Assembly: GCF_001591625.1 (NCBI RefSeq)
Contig: NZ_BCVG01000007.1
Span: 21,486 to 85,485 of the forward strand
Origin: Metabacillus fastidiosus NBRC 101226
GTDB taxonomy: Bacteria; Bacillota; Bacilli; Bacillales; Bacillaceae
Direction of reading: 5' to 3'
Length of the DNA stretch: 64,000 nucleotides
Shown here one piece after another: positions 43,963 through 52,510 of the stretch; position 1 is the first letter of the stretch, and each line of letters starts with the position of its first letter. The translations under genes were made by a program, and so were the position numbers. Below the pieces are notes generated by a model that was given only the letters and a program-made list of their open reading frames with translations, did not search any database and was not told where the DNA came from.

Positions 43963-44264
43963 TGATTACTGCAAAGTCACATGGATATGTTTCAAATAGT
44001 CAGTGAAAACGTTTCCATTTCAATATAATCTCTCTTTATCCATGCTGAAGCTGTTTTAGAGTATGAGATCGCTAAATTCGAAGCATTTATTTCCATATAT
44101 TTTAAGTATTTCTAACATTAGCTTTGTCCACTTTCTACTATTATATTATTCTAATATTTAGGATGATAAATGGAAATTTGTCGATTAATTATAAAATAAT
44201 TATAAAGTTTCTAAAATGAACCAAATTCAGTCGATATAATAAAACATGAAAGAGGGATTAAAAG
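43936..44264. other. Divergent promoter region between proC and the response regulator
   Basis: The 329-bp AT-rich region holds the cre-like site and a candidate proC promoter. TATAAT at 44235-44240 is a likely -10 for the plus-strand two-component operon but has no good -35. No T-box or other leader RNA was recognised. Confidence 0.45.
44004..44018 (-). promoter_or_regulatory. Consensus cre site (CcpA) upstream of proC
   Basis: On the minus strand the 15 bases ATGGAAACGTTTTCA fit WTGNAANCGNWNNCW at every position. It lies about 40 bp upstream of the candidate proline-operon promoter. The same region also faces the divergent response-regulator gene at 44265. Confidence 0.55.
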
Positions 44265-44966
44265 ATGGAAAAGATTTTAATCGTGGAAGATGATAAAGAA
44301 ATTGCCCGTATTATTTGCGATCATCTCCGAGATTGCGGTTATCACGTTACTTGGGCTTCTACTGGTAAAGAAGGATGGGAAGATTTTAAGAGTGATCATT
44401 TTGATGTTGTGTTAGTTGATTTAATGCTCCCTGAGATGGATGGATTTACTCTTTGTAAAACAATTCGGTTAGAAAGTGATATTCCATTATTAATTGTCAG
44501 TGCAAAACATGAAGATGAAAGTAAAATACACGGACTTAATTTAGGTGCTGATGATTATTTAACGAAGCCGTTTAGCCTTGAAGAACTGCAAGCTAGAATT
44601 AATTCTCATTTAAGAAGATATCGGCGCTATTTAAATAAGAAGGAGACAGAAAATACATCCACTTACTTGCATGGGTTAACGATTGATTTTGATAAGAAAA
44701 TCATTTATTTAGACGAAAAAGAGATTTCACTGACTGGAAAGGAATTTGAGCTTTTATTTTTATTAGCGAAAAACCCTTTTCAAACATTCGCTAAATCAGA
44801 GCTTTATGAACATATTTGGAAGCAGGAAGATGTCGCTGGTAATAATACAGTTACCGTTCATATTAAAAGCTTGCGAAAGAAACTGGCTGATGAAACAAAG
44901 TCCGCCAAATTCATTCAGACAGTTTGGGGAATCGGCTACAGATTCATCGGGGAGCAAATTTCATGA
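44265..44966 (+). CDS. OmpR-family response regulator
   Basis: The protein has 233 residues. The receiver domain (1-115) has the acidic pocket VEDD (D9, D10), phospho-acceptor D52 in VVLVDLMLPEMDG, and K103 in LTKPFSLEEL. The C-terminal winged helix (about 130-230) has GKEFELLFLLAKNPFQTFAKSELYEHIW and NTVTVHIKSLRKKL. It is controlled by the kinase whose start codon overlaps its stop (ATGA). Targets are unknown; regulators of this layout next to a kinase and lipoprotein often control envelope genes. Confidence 0.92.
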   Translation: MEKILIVEDDKEIARIICDHLRDCGYHVTWASTGKEGWEDFKSDHFDVVLVDLMLPEMDGFTLCKTIRLESDIPLLIVSAKHEDESKIHGLNLGADDYLTKPFSLEELQARINSHLRRYRRYLNKKETENTSTYLHGLTIDFDKKIIYLDEKEISLTGKEFELLFLLAKNPFQTFAKSELYEHIWKQEDVAGNNTVTVHIKSLRKKLADETKSAKFIQTVWGIGYRFIGEQIS

Positions 44967-46414
44967 AAATTAAATATTGGCTTATGATAAGCTATTTTCT
45001 CGTCATGCTTCTTCCTGTGCTTGCTCTTTATTTTCTTTATGTGAGCATTAGTGAATATGATGCAAAAAATGATTTATTAGACTACATGAAAATTAGTCAC
45101 AAGATGGCTGAGCTAGAACCCTTACTGCAAGATGCTTCTCTTTATAAAATTCAGCCGTTTAAAAATTATGAAGCAATTTCAGAAAAAACAAACAGTGCGA
45201 TAAAAATTACTTTGTACCGGCATGACGGAGTTAAGTTATACACATCTATTGGTGATCTCCCTTCCACCGGTCCCCCTGATAAGAAAGAAATATTCAAAAA
45301 TTTAAATGAAATAAAGCAAAAACACCTAACATATTCGGTGAAAAAACCAGTGTTCCATCAAAATAAGCTTACCGGTATTTATGAAATAACGATTGCCCGT
45401 GATAACTGGATGAAAAACGTGAACGATCGTACGACTCTTCTTTTCTCTCTTTTTGGCACCTTTTTTATTATTTTATATATTGTCGTTGTTATCCTTTTAA
45501 ATAGAAAACTAAATCACCCATTAAATATGCTGCAGAAAGAAATGACCGCATTTGCGAGCGGTGAAAAGTCAAAACAGAAATTTCGTCAATCAAATGATGA
45601 AATAGGTGAACTGATCACCCATTTCGAATGGATGAAAATCGAAATAGAGAAAAATCAAGCAGCTCTTTTAAAAGAGCAGAAAGAGAAAGAATTTATTGTC
45701 GCTTCTCTCTCACATGATTTAAAAACACCGCTAACTGTTATTCGTGCCTATACAGAAAGCCTGCATTCAGGGAAGAAGCTTGATGAGAAGATAAGACAGG
45801 AGTATACACTGATCATATTTGAGAAATTAGATTATATGAAAAAGATGCTTGATGATTTATCAACATATACCGCACTTCAGTCAAGTGAGGAAAAGCCGGA
45901 ATTAGTAGAAGTTGATGGGGAAGAATTTTTTGAAATGCTTTTATCAGGCTATGAAGAACCATGCTCTAAAAAAGGAATTAACCTCCATGTTAAATCAGAA
46001 ATTAATGGTATTTATGATGTCAATCCAAAGCAGATGATGCGAATTATCGATAACTTAATGGCAAATGCAATTAGATACACTGAAAGTGGGGCTCATATTC
46101 GGCTCGGAACAATTTCAAAGAACAGCCCTCTGCCAAAATGGATTTTCCCTCCATTCCGGACTGATTTAGAAAAAGCAAGAGAAAACTGCACTATGCTCCT
46201 CATCCAGAACGAAGGGGAGCATATTCCTAAAGAACAGCAGAAAAATATTTTCAAACCTTTTGTTCAAGCTGAATCAGCAAGAGGACCTGGTGGAAGTTCA
46301 GGACTTGGACTTAGTATCGCAAAAATGCTTATCGAACAGCATAATGGAAAAATAAAATTAATGTCAGAGGATGGCTACGGTACATTAGTCGTATGCCTTA
46401 TTCCAGAAAGGTAG
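44963..46414 (+). CDS. Membrane sensor histidine kinase
   Basis: The protein has 483 residues from the ATG at 44963, which overlaps the regulator's stop and follows GGGGAGC; a longer frame upstream is rejected. Membrane helices lie at about 7-27 and 153-173, enclosing an extracellular sensor of about 125 residues with no recognised fold. HAMP (about 175-228), HisKA (SLSHDLKTPLTVIRAY, phospho-acceptor histidine in SHDLKTP) and HATPase (NLMANAIRYT, GSSGLGLSIAKML) follow. It phosphorylates the paired OmpR-type regulator. The next gene, a LolA-like lipoprotein, begins six bases after its stop. Confidence 0.92.
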   Translation: MKIKYWLMISYFLVMLLPVLALYFLYVSISEYDAKNDLLDYMKISHKMAELEPLLQDASLYKIQPFKNYEAISEKTNSAIKITLYRHDGVKLYTSIGDLPSTGPPDKKEIFKNLNEIKQKHLTYSVKKPVFHQNKLTGIYEITIARDNWMKNVNDRTTLLFSLFGTFFIILYIVVVILLNRKLNHPLNMLQKEMTAFASGEKSKQKFRQSNDEIGELITHFEWMKIEIEKNQAALLKEQKEKEFIVASLSHDLKTPLTVIRAYTESLHSGKKLDEKIRQEYTLIIFEKLDYMKKMLDDLSTYTALQSSEEKPELVEVDGEEFFEMLLSGYEEPCSKKGINLHVKSEINGIYDVNPKQMMRIIDNLMANAIRYTESGAHIRLGTISKNSPLPKWIFPPFRTDLEKARENCTMLLIQNEGEHIPKEQQKNIFKPFVQAESARGPGGSSGLGLSIAKMLIEQHNGKIKLMSEDGYGTLVVCLIPER

Positions 46415-46420
46415 GAAGTA

Positions 46421-47509
46421 ATGAAAACTTTAAAAACTTTATTAATAAGTTCTACATTAGCATTTGGAATTTTATCCGGCTGTACAGAGAAAACAGCAAT
46501 GGCTTCGGAGGAGATTATGACTAACATTTTATCCACGAGTAAAGAATTCCAAGCATATTATGCTGAAAGTGAAACAAAAACTTTCCAAGATGGGAAGGAA
46601 ACTGATTTGATTACAATGAAGGAATATGTAAATAATGAAGGAAAGAAGAAGGTTATCACAAAGGATGCAAAGACAAATAAAGAAACCACTGCATTTAACG
46701 ATGGAAAACAGATCTTAACCTATGAAGCAGGCAGTAAAGAGGCGATAAGTTTAAATGTGGAAGGCGTTGATTTACCTGTTTACCAAACCCATAAGGAACA
46801 ATTCATAAATATGCTTGAAAGTATGAAAAAAAATTATAAAAAGGAAGTAGTTGGTGAAGAAAAAATATTAGATTTTGATACGTATCATTTAAAATTAACT
46901 ACAAAAAAGGAAAATTCAATTTTAGGGGATATCGAATTTTGGGTTGATCAGAAATCCTGGTTTATCGTTAAATCTTCATTCACTAATGCTGAAATGCGTG
47001 TAGATACAGAATATAAGAAAGTGGATTTCAACCCTGTATTTGAAAAAGATACATTTGCAATCGATTTACCAGAAGACGTTGTAATTACTCCTGCTGAAAA
47101 TATGACTGCAACGAGGTCAGGATCGATAGAAGAAGCAAAAAAAGTAATAGAAAAAGATTTCCTTCTGTTTAATGAACCTGATCTATCATTTGAAGAAGAG
47201 ATAGAAATAAGCGAATTTGGTGAGAAAGAATTGGCTCATAAAGAGATTGTTCTTAACTATAAAGATGTGGATGATGGGCCATTGTTTTCATTAACTATTT
47301 TTAAAGCATTAGAAACAGAAGATATCGATCTAGGAATGGAAACGGCTAATATGAAAGTACGTGGAAATAAAGCGACTTATATCGAAGAATTAAGGAATCT
47401 AAGCTGGAACGAAAATGGACTCACCTATTCTATTTTAATTGAGAACCCTGATATGAAAGTAGAAGAAATAGTAAAAAAAGCAGAAAATATGAAACTTTCA
47501 TCAAAATGA
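46421..47509 (+). CDS. LolA-like lipoprotein
   Basis: The protein has 362 residues with a lipobox ILSGC, so it is lipid-anchored at the outer membrane face. The central part (about 35-215, from ILSTSKEFQAYYAESETKTF through LGDIEFWVDQKSWFIVKSSF) looks like the LolA/RseB half-barrel seen in B. subtilis YdcC-like lipoproteins. The last 140 residues are a separate acidic domain. In other bacteria RseB-like proteins modulate membrane sensors. As third gene in this operon it may sense or present a lipophilic signal to the upstream kinase, which is inference. Confidence 0.7.
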   Translation: MKTLKTLLISSTLAFGILSGCTEKTAMASEEIMTNILSTSKEFQAYYAESETKTFQDGKETDLITMKEYVNNEGKKKVITKDAKTNKETTAFNDGKQILTYEAGSKEAISLNVEGVDLPVYQTHKEQFINMLESMKKNYKKEVVGEEKILDFDTYHLKLTTKKENSILGDIEFWVDQKSWFIVKSSFTNAEMRVDTEYKKVDFNPVFEKDTFAIDLPEDVVITPAENMTATRSGSIEEAKKVIEKDFLLFNEPDLSFEEEIEISEFGEKELAHKEIVLNYKDVDDGPLFSLTIFKALETEDIDLGMETANMKVRGNKATYIEELRNLSWNENGLTYSILIENPDMKVEEIVKKAENMKLSSK

Positions 47510-47518
47510 GGTGATTAG

Positions 47519-47665
47519 ATGAAGCATGCCAAGGTATTGTTCATATTAGGAACGATTCTCTTTCCAATTAGTATTTCTTTCTCCTCTGTTTCCTTTATTG
47601 GAATATTAGCTAGTATATTCAGTGGATTGCTCATCTTCTTTAATGCGAAAGTGCTAGCTTCATAA
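47519..47665 (+). CDS. Small membrane protein, 48 aa, end of the two-component operon
   Basis: The ATG at 47519 follows GAGGTGATTAG and begins nine bases after the lipoprotein stop codon. The protein starts MKHAKVLFILGTILFP and ends FFNAKVLAS. It has two short hydrophobic stretches (about 6-20 and 23-42) and almost no charge. I do not recognise it. Its place as the last gene before a strong terminator says that it is co-transcribed with the sensor system. Confidence 0.6.
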   Translation: MKHAKVLFILGTILFPISISFSSVSFIGILASIFSGLLIFFNAKVLAS

Positions 47666-47667
47666 TT

Positions 47668-47706
47668 TAGACAAAGCTGCCTGTAACTAGCAGGCAGCTT
47701 TGTCTA
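47668..47706. terminator. Bidirectional terminator between the two-component and thiamin-salvage operons
   Basis: A perfect 16-bp stem (47668-47683 with 47691-47706) has a seven-base loop, directly at the thiY stop codon. Confidence 0.88.
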
Positions 47707-48729
47707 TTATTCAGCGATATTAACAAATGTCTCTTCAAGACTTGGTTCTTTTTCAAGTAAATTTGATTCTTTCATCCATGTGCTCATTTTTTCCCATGGC
47801 TCGCTTTCCTGACTTCCAAAGCCTGCATCAGATTTCATTTTTGGTAAAAGAATAGAAAGACTTTCTTTTTCTACTTCTTCAATTAATGGGAAGTTTTCTT
47901 TATCTTGATTTGCTAGTAAAATTTTCAGAGCTTCATCTGGATTTTCTTCTGTATCTTTAAACCCTTTTGAAGCAGCACGCCAGAATGCTTTAATCTTCTC
48001 TTGATCTTTGTTCCATGTATTGTCACTTGTTACGGCAATAAGCTCATAGAAATTCGGTACTCCATAGTCTGTCGGGTCAAAATTACGAGTTTCATGGCCT
48101 TCATGACTTAAAACTGGTACTTCATGATTAATGTATGCACCAACAACTGCATCTACTCTTTTACTAACAATTGATGAACCTAATTCAAAACCAACGTCAA
48201 CCATTTCCACTTTCTCAGGGTCTCCACCATCATGTTTCACCATTGCTTTAATGAGCGGCTCATTTACTGGTGTTCCTGGGAAACCAACTTTTTTACCTTC
48301 AAGATCTTTTGGTGTTTGAATAGGTGAATCCTTTAAAAATACAGCATGGTTTAATGGTGAGCGAACGATTGCTGCGATTGATTTGACCTTAACATCTTCA
48401 TTTGCACGAGCCATTAATACGTCAGGCTGGTAGCTGATTCCCATCGTGATTTTTCCTGCTGCTGCTAAGTTAACAGGGTCTGTCGGACTTGCAGGGAACT
48501 GAATATCAACTTTAATACCTTCTTCTTCAAAATAACCTTTTTCCTGTGCAACATATAAGAAACTGTGAACCGCGTTTGGATACCAATCTAGCATTATGCT
48601 TACTTCTTCTAATTTCTTGTCTTCTTCTTTCTCTTTTCCTGCTGTTTCATTTGATGATCCACTGTTTCCACAAGCCGTGAAAACAACAAGCATCATAATA
48701 GAAACTAATAATAAAAACAACTTTTTCAT
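47707..48729 (-). CDS. thiY: ABC transporter substrate-binding lipoprotein ThiY (pyrimidine salvage)
   Basis: The protein has 340 residues from the ATG at 48729 (site GGAGGAAGACAGA, overlapping the thiX stop). The lipobox ends at C20 (VVFTAC). It is an NMT1/THI5-like periplasmic-binding fold: EVSIMLDWYPNAVHSFLYVAQEKGYF near the start and PASPTDPVNLAAAGKITMGISYQ. It captures degraded thiamin pyrimidines, probably formylaminopyrimidine, for the ThiXYZ transporter. It is the last of five genes under a TPP riboswitch. Confidence 0.9.
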   Translation of the reverse strand: MKKLFLLLVSIMMLVVFTACGNSGSSNETAGKEKEEDKKLEEVSIMLDWYPNAVHSFLYVAQEKGYFEEEGIKVDIQFPASPTDPVNLAAAGKITMGISYQPDVLMARANEDVKVKSIAAIVRSPLNHAVFLKDSPIQTPKDLEGKKVGFPGTPVNEPLIKAMVKHDGGDPEKVEMVDVGFELGSSIVSKRVDAVVGAYINHEVPVLSHEGHETRNFDPTDYGVPNFYELIAVTSDNTWNKDQEKIKAFWRAASKGFKDTEENPDEALKILLANQDKENFPLIEEVEKESLSILLPKMKSDAGFGSQESEPWEKMSTWMKESNLLEKEPSLEETFVNIAE

Positions 48730-49472
48730 TCTGTCTTCCTCCATCTAAGTGATTTCTTTTCGAAATATACAACAAGTAAAAATAAAAGAATTCCGAGCAG
48801 CGATAACAAAACGATTGGCGCGAAAACCCCTGCACCATCAAACTGCGTCATCATTCTGCGGCTGAAATACCCCAATCCAGATTGCGCACCAACCCATTCA
48901 CCGATTGCAGCCCCGATTACACTTAAGGTAACGGCAACTTTTAAACCTGAGAAAAAATGCGGCAATGCGGAAGGTACATTCAATTTAAAGAAAATTTCTT
49001 TTTTACTCGCTCCCATCGTAAGCAGCAGTTCTCTTAACTCTTTGCTGCTTGAACGGAGTCCATCAAATGTATTAACGGCAATGGGGAAAAATGTGATTAA
49101 TACCGTTACGACGACTTTGCTCCAGATCGAATAACCAAACCAGAGAACAAAAATCGGTGCCAGAGCAATGATTGGAATCGTCTGTGATGAAATAAGGAGC
49201 GGATAAAAGGTCCGTTCCATCGTTTTACTGCCATTCATCCAGACAGCAATACCAACACCGAAAACGATTGAGATAAAAAGCCCGATAACAACGATTAATA
49301 ATGTTGCAGGCAAATGGACTGTCAGTAAAATATCTCCAATTTCCCAGAGCTTTTCTACTATTTGTAATGGTGATGGCAAAATAAAAGCCATATTCATCAG
49401 GCTCGCTGTAATTTGCCATATAACGAGTAAAATAAGAACGAGTAAACTTGGTGTAAAATACTTTTTGATCAT
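48726..49472 (-). CDS. thiX: ABC transporter permease ThiX
   Basis: This 248-residue inner-membrane permease has about six helices. The coupling motif of the BPD permease family is visible as ELLLTMGASKKEIFFKLNVPSALPHFFSGLKVA. It overlaps thiZ upstream by four bases (ATGA) and thiY downstream by four. With ThiZ and ThiY it imports a thiamin breakdown product. Confidence 0.9.
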   Translation of the reverse strand: MIKKYFTPSLLVLILLVIWQITASLMNMAFILPSPLQIVEKLWEIGDILLTVHLPATLLIVVIGLFISIVFGVGIAVWMNGSKTMERTFYPLLISSQTIPIIALAPIFVLWFGYSIWSKVVVTVLITFFPIAVNTFDGLRSSSKELRELLLTMGASKKEIFFKLNVPSALPHFFSGLKVAVTLSVIGAAIGEWVGAQSGLGYFSRRMMTQFDGAGVFAPIVLLSLLGILLFLLVVYFEKKSLRWRKTE

Positions 49473-50242
49473 AGCTGCACCTTAGCCCGTAATAAATCTA
49501 TTAAATAATCTTTCAATTCAATAACCTTATCATCATTTAATTGACGAAGATCACGCGGCCTTTCAAGTGGTACGATTACTTCTTCCAATTTCTCCATAGG
49601 TGTCCCAGTGAAAATAAAGATTCGGTCAGATAAAAATAATGCTTCATTCACATCATGAGTAATAAAAAGAATCGTATTTTTCTGCTGCTGCCATTGTTGA
49701 AGAAGCCATTCCTGCATTGCAAGTCTTGTAATTGCATCCAATGCACTAAACGGTTCATCTAAAAGAAGAACATTGGAGCCGCTTAAAGATGTTCGTAAAA
49801 AAGATACCCTTTGTTTCATTCCGCCGGATAGATCACCAGGGTAACGATGCTCAAATCCTTTTATTCCAAATTGCTCCAGACGAGCAATTACTTTTTGTTC
49901 GGCTTCCTTCGTTTTCATTCCTTTTACTTCAAGCGGCAGCATCGCATTTTCTAAAACAGTTCGCCATGGCATAAGTAAGTCTTGCTGGGGCATATATCCG
50001 ACAGCACCAAGCCTGTTCTGCTTAGCACTGCCATTAATAATAATTTCGCCTGTAACAGGTTGTTCAAGTCCTGTAATCAGGCGGAAAATAGTACTTTTCC
50101 CAGAACCGCTTGGACCGATAATACTGACAAATTCTCCATCCTTAATATCAAAATTGAGCTTGTCTAAAATCTTTATCGGACTGGCTCCGTTATCATATTG
50201 GAAGCTTACATCTTTAAAGCTTAGAACAGAATTACTTATCAT
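49469..50242 (-). CDS. thiZ: ABC transporter ATP-binding protein ThiZ
   Basis: The protein has 257 residues from the ATG at 50242; an in-frame extension to 50293 lies within tenA and has no ribosome binding site. Motifs: Walker A GPSGSGKST, Q-loop, LSGGMKQR signature, Walker B LLLDEPFSALD, and the H-loop in ITHD. It powers the ThiXY importer. Its start overlaps the last 11 bases of tenA. Confidence 0.9.
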   Translation of the reverse strand: MISNSVLSFKDVSFQYDNGASPIKILDKLNFDIKDGEFVSIIGPSGSGKSTIFRLITGLEQPVTGEIIINGSAKQNRLGAVGYMPQQDLLMPWRTVLENAMLPLEVKGMKTKEAEQKVIARLEQFGIKGFEHRYPGDLSGGMKQRVSFLRTSLSGSNVLLLDEPFSALDAITRLAMQEWLLQQWQQQKNTILFITHDVNEALFLSDRIFIFTGTPMEKLEEVIVPLERPRDLRQLNDDKVIELKDYLIDLLRAKVQL

Positions 50243-50912
50243 CAGTTGGCCACATCTGCCCGTTATACGCCATATCCCAGAACATATATTCATAACGAGT
50301 CGTATTTAAGAAAATTTCTTCTAAATTTGCAAGCTCTTTTTCTGATTTTCCTTCAGCAAGTTCATTCATGAGATCAATGCACCATGTTGCAATGTCACCG
50401 AATTCTTTTGAGCTGTAAGTTTTTACCCAGTCACCGTAAAATTCATGCTCGCTCGCACCAGGAATTTCATTTAATTCTTTTCCAATTTCCCAGTAGCTCC
50501 ATGCGCAAGGAAGAAGTGCTGCAACAAGGTCAGCAAGTGTTCCATTATGGCTTACCGTTAACATATAATGCGTATATGCCAGCACAATTGGTGACGGTTT
50601 TGCTGATTCAAGCTCTTCTTCTGAAATACCGAATCTTGCTGCATATTTGCGGTGCAAGTCCATTTCAAAATTGAGTGTTCCGTCAAGAAGAGTAGCAAAT
50701 CTCCCCATCGTTTCTAAATCTTTTCCTGCTTTCACAACACCCAGTGCAAAGATTTTTGAATAATCAATCAAATATAAATAGTCCTGTACCATATAAAAAC
50801 GGAATTTATCATGCGGTAAACTGCCGTTGCCAATTCCTTGAACGAATGGGTGTGAGTGGTTCTTCCTCCAAACCGGCAAGATATTTTCTCGTAGTCTATC
50901 AGTGAATTTCAT
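50232..50912 (-). CDS. tenA: Aminopyrimidine aminohydrolase TenA (thiaminase II)
   Basis: The protein has 226 residues from the ATG at 50912 (AAGGGGGAATATTAAC before it). The all-helical TenA fold has D44 (FYMVQDYLY), the nucleophile C136 in ALLPCAWSYWEIG, and the glutamate near the end in TTRYEYMFWDMAY. It hydrolyses 4-amino-5-aminomethyl-2-methylpyrimidine to hydroxymethylpyrimidine, the last salvage step before phosphorylation. It is second in the operon, right after the deformylase that makes its substrate. Confidence 0.93.
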   Translation of the reverse strand: MKFTDRLRENILPVWRKNHSHPFVQGIGNGSLPHDKFRFYMVQDYLYLIDYSKIFALGVVKAGKDLETMGRFATLLDGTLNFEMDLHRKYAARFGISEEELESAKPSPIVLAYTHYMLTVSHNGTLADLVAALLPCAWSYWEIGKELNEIPGASEHEFYGDWVKTYSSKEFGDIATWCIDLMNELAEGKSEKELANLEEIFLNTTRYEYMFWDMAYNGQMWPTDDK

Positions 50913-50935
50913 GTTAATATTCCCCCTTAAAAAAT

Positions 50936-52210
50936 TTACTTCTTTTCGTGGCACCAATTATAAATAAACTTCAGCATCACTTTCGTAAATGTCATTAATT
51001 GTTCAATTGATACTTGTTCATTTACAGCATGAGCATTTTGTAAATTTCCAGGTCCATAAATGACAGTAGGAATACCTGCTTCTCCTAGCCAGCCTCCATC
51101 GGTTACCGTCGGCGATACATCAATTATTGTATTTTCCTTCGCAATTTTTTCATGAACATCAGCTAATGTTTTTACCCCTTGATGATTTGGATCAATTTCC
51201 AGTGATGGGAAGATTTCTCCTCGATCTTCAATCATAGATGTTCCGCCCCATTTGAATGTTGGTGGATTTTCCCGTAACCAAGGATCAGCATCCGCTACTT
51301 TTAAAAGATGCTCTTCAATTTCTTTTGCGATCTGCTCATGTGATTCATTCGGATAATAATGCACAGTTATCCAGAGCCTGCATTCATCAGCGATAAAGGC
51401 TGCGTGTCTGCCCCCTTCAATAACCGCAGGATTAATCGTATTCGTTCCTGCCTTGAAGCCTGGATAGCTTTTCGTAATTGCCCAATGCCTTTCTAATTGC
51501 TGTAATCCAGAAATAATATTCATCATTTTCTCAATTGTACTTGCAGCGAAAAGCTTGCCGCCGGCATGGATCATTTCTCTTCTCATTGCATCATGATGGG
51601 TTTCCTTGCTTTTTACGACAACCCAGCCGGTAATAACACCGCCCTGGCCTTGGATATGTAAATCACTTGTATCAACGACGACTGCAAAATCAGCTGTATA
51701 TCCGCGTTTGCAGCATTCAAGTGTGCCTGCTTCTCCAACTTCTTCTCCAATAACAGATTGAAAAATTAAGTCTCCCGGTAATTCAATACCAGCTTCACGG
51801 AGCAGTTTAATCGCAAATAATGCCCCTGCTAAGCCGCCTTTCATATCTGCGGCTCCTCTTCCAATAACAGCACCGTTCGTTACAACTGGTATGAACGGGT
51901 CAACATCCCAGTCTTCATCCTCGCTCACTTCTGCAACATCAATATGACCATTTATAATAAGACTTTTATACAGAGAAGAATTGGTTCCTTTCAAAACACC
52001 AACGACATTAGGGTCATTAGGATGAACATCCCATACATCTGTTTCAAAACCTTGATCATTCAAAAACTGTGCAACAAACTCCTGTGCTTCCTTTGTATTT
52101 CTAGCAGGAGGAGCTGGAGTTTTAAATGAAATTAACTCTGTTAATAGTTCAATCAGCTCATCTTTCCGCTCTTCAATTTGAGATAGAACGCTTCCTAGTT
52201 GAACGACCAA
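50936..52210 (-). CDS. ylmB: N-formyl-aminopyrimidine deformylase YlmB (M20 family)
   Basis: The protein has 424 residues, close to B. subtilis YlmB (426). It is an M20 metallopeptidase-fold enzyme. The zinc ligands are visible in INGHIDVAEV, GAADMKGG, GEEVGEAGTLECC and the late GNLQNAHAVNEQ. It is the first gene of the operon with tenA and thiZXY, which is the context that identifies it as the enzyme that removes the formyl group from formylaminopyrimidine rather than a peptidase. The start is TTG at 52210 with a loosely spaced AAAGGGG; no better start exists. Expression is controlled by the TPP riboswitch upstream. Confidence 0.9.
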   Translation of the reverse strand: MVVQLGSVLSQIEERKDELIELLTELISFKTPAPPARNTKEAQEFVAQFLNDQGFETDVWDVHPNDPNVVGVLKGTNSSLYKSLIINGHIDVAEVSEDEDWDVDPFIPVVTNGAVIGRGAADMKGGLAGALFAIKLLREAGIELPGDLIFQSVIGEEVGEAGTLECCKRGYTADFAVVVDTSDLHIQGQGGVITGWVVVKSKETHHDAMRREMIHAGGKLFAASTIEKMMNIISGLQQLERHWAITKSYPGFKAGTNTINPAVIEGGRHAAFIADECRLWITVHYYPNESHEQIAKEIEEHLLKVADADPWLRENPPTFKWGGTSMIEDRGEIFPSLEIDPNHQGVKTLADVHEKIAKENTIIDVSPTVTDGGWLGEAGIPTVIYGPGNLQNAHAVNEQVSIEQLMTFTKVMLKFIYNWCHEKK

Positions 52211-52232
52211 TTTGCATCAAACCCCTTTAATT

Positions 52233-52269
52233 AAAAAAACCACTTCCTTTATATATAAAAGAAGTGGTT
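52233..52269 (-). terminator. Riboswitch-controlled terminator before ylmB
   Basis: AACCACTTC (52238-52246) pairs perfectly with GAAGTGGTT (52261-52269), and on the minus strand seven T follow. It sits between the TPP aptamer and the ylmB start and is probably the expression platform. Confidence 0.85.
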
Positions 52270-52322
52270 CGAATTTACTATGTAAGCAATGATAAAATAT
52301 ATGCAAAAATCACTGCGAGTAG

Positions 52323-52411
52323 AAGCACCTCTTTCCTACGCTAGTATTATCTAGTTCAGGTAGTAAGGGTTAAGGTATAAAACCTTTCTCAGCTTTTAAA
52401 AGCACCCCCAG
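52323..52411 (-). promoter_or_regulatory. TPP riboswitch of the thiamin-salvage operon
   Basis: On the minus strand the aptamer runs from TGGGGGTGC (near 52410) through GCTGAGAAAGG, CCCTTACTACCTGAACTAG, TACTAGCGTAGGAAAG and closes with GGTGC (near 52325). All conserved THI-box segments are present with small variations. Confidence 0.93.
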
Positions 52412-52510
52412 CGGTAAACACTATTAAATTAGTAATCAAATAGTCTCTTATTTGACTTATTACTCATAATAATCACATATTTCGATAAATTTAGCAAGCA
52501 TTATCCATTT

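Noticed and set aside
43936..44264. T-box leader expected for the proline operon
   Set aside because: The AGGGTGGAACCGCG core and a specifier hairpin were looked for on the minus strand and are absent.
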